A stretch of DNA of 64,000 bases, from the NCBI GenBank assembly GCA_022559845.1, contig CM040125.1:200486102-200550101 (forward strand), read 5' to 3'. Below, piece after piece: positions 63,763 to 64,000 of this stretch (position 1 is its first letter; the number at the start of each line of letters is the position of its first letter). Both the position numbers and the translations under genes were made by a program. This DNA comes from Amorphophallus konjac (lineage: Eukaryota; Streptophyta; Magnoliopsida; Alismatales; Araceae). The notes beneath the pieces are model-generated. The model had not been told where the DNA came from. It did not search any database and was given only the letters and a program-made list of their open reading frames with translations.

Positions 63763-64000
63763 TGTTGACACCTTGAAAATGAATAGAGGTGGAAGCAGAA
63801 TTGAAAGGTAAGTCAGACCTATAGTGAAAGATCACTGATGAAGCTCGTCAACCATCTACCCGGCCGAAGTCTTTTCAGACTGAGGCTGATGTCCGGTCTT
63901 GTCACCGTTCGGTTGACAATGCTGATGAAACATACCCGGTTTTGTCATCATTCAGATGGCAATACTGATTAAACCCCTGTTTGTTCACTGATGGAACCTC
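63763..64000 (+). repeat. Element D 3' LTR (first 238 bp, cut by window edge)
   Basis: Direct repeat of 39838-40075 with about five differences. The rest of the LTR, some 2.7 kb, lies outside the window; GACGC should follow it. Confidence 0.92.

Larger units (their letters stand above)
39838..64000 (+). mobile_element. Element D: giant Tat-type Ty3/Gypsy retrotransposon with antisense PMD gene (runs off the window)
   Basis: The 5' LTR (39838-42750), primer site, gag-PR-RT-RH-aRNH-IN (42869-52197), satellite-like arrays (52206-55400), antisense PMD gene (62921-55751), purine tract (63748-63762) and the first 238 bp of the 3' LTR are all present in order. PR-RT-RH-IN order marks Ty3/Gypsy. The second RNase H and the lack of a chromodomain mark the Tat group, where antisense ORFs between pol and the 3' LTR are already known (for example in Grande). 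Allowing for the unseen LTR end, D is about 26.8 kb, or 24.9 kb without insertion E. The two LTRs differ at about 5 of the first 240 bases. Confidence 0.93.

Overview
The window is a piece of a plant nuclear genome, almost certainly an angiosperm, made of nested LTR retrotransposons. The evidence is Tat-type Ty3/Gypsy polyproteins with a second, archaeal-like RNase H, chromodomain-bearing Gypsy remnants, a Ty1/Copia LTR with an initiator-tRNA-Met primer site, plant-type short introns, a plant mobile domain (PMD) gene and a plant 5S rRNA-derived segment. I see no ordinary single-copy host gene, no tRNA gene and no prokaryotic feature. The species cannot be told from the sequence alone.

Layout, left to right. 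(1) 1-26006: element A, minus strand, a roughly 19 kb non-autonomous Tat element. It has 3.8 kb LTRs (the left one cut by the window edge), two successive gag regions, no pol, and a long tail of satellite-like arrays. Nested in that tail at 5572-12806 is element B, minus strand, a recent insertion with 2169-bp LTRs and the target duplication AACTT. B encodes gag, a Pro/Thr-rich linker, an unknown central region, an integrase C-terminus and a chromodomain, but no protease, reverse transcriptase or integrase core. (2) 26007-27009: fragment H of another LTR. (3) 27010-31613: element C, plus strand, an older and broken relative of B. (4) 31614-38325: the 3' end, LTR and primer site of a Copia element F. 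Its LTR is split at 33628-36722 by a Tat solo LTR, G, with target duplication GTACC. (5) 38326-39837: a minus-strand Gypsy 3'-end remnant. (6) 39838 to beyond 64000: element D, plus strand, a giant Tat element expected to be about 27 kb. It has a 2.9 kb LTR, a gag-PR-RT-RNaseH-aRNaseH-integrase reading frame with six premature stops and one frameshift, a block of tandem repeats, and then on the opposite strand a spliced PMD/coiled-coil gene (62921-55751). That gene is cut by a 1975-bp insertion, E (59885-61859, target duplication ATATC), which carries a 5S rRNA-like stretch.

The genes work as retroelement modules. Element D once encoded its own replication machinery. A is related to D in gag and in primer site but has no polymerase, so it probably depended on a D-like helper. 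B and C use a different primer (initiator Met) and probably depended on a full chromovirus. Insertion order follows from nesting and LTR divergence: Copia F is older than C/H and G; A is younger than H; B is the youngest (LTRs about 99.6% identical by eye); E is younger than D.

The observations most worth following are the antisense, intron-containing PMD gene of D; the B/C family, whose unknown central region and in-frame UGA are conserved between two independent copies; the doubled gag of A; the premature stops being only TAG or TGA, as expected from deamination at CHG and CG methylation sites; and the recurring CCGGCGCG-type motif arrays beside TATA boxes in several LTR families.
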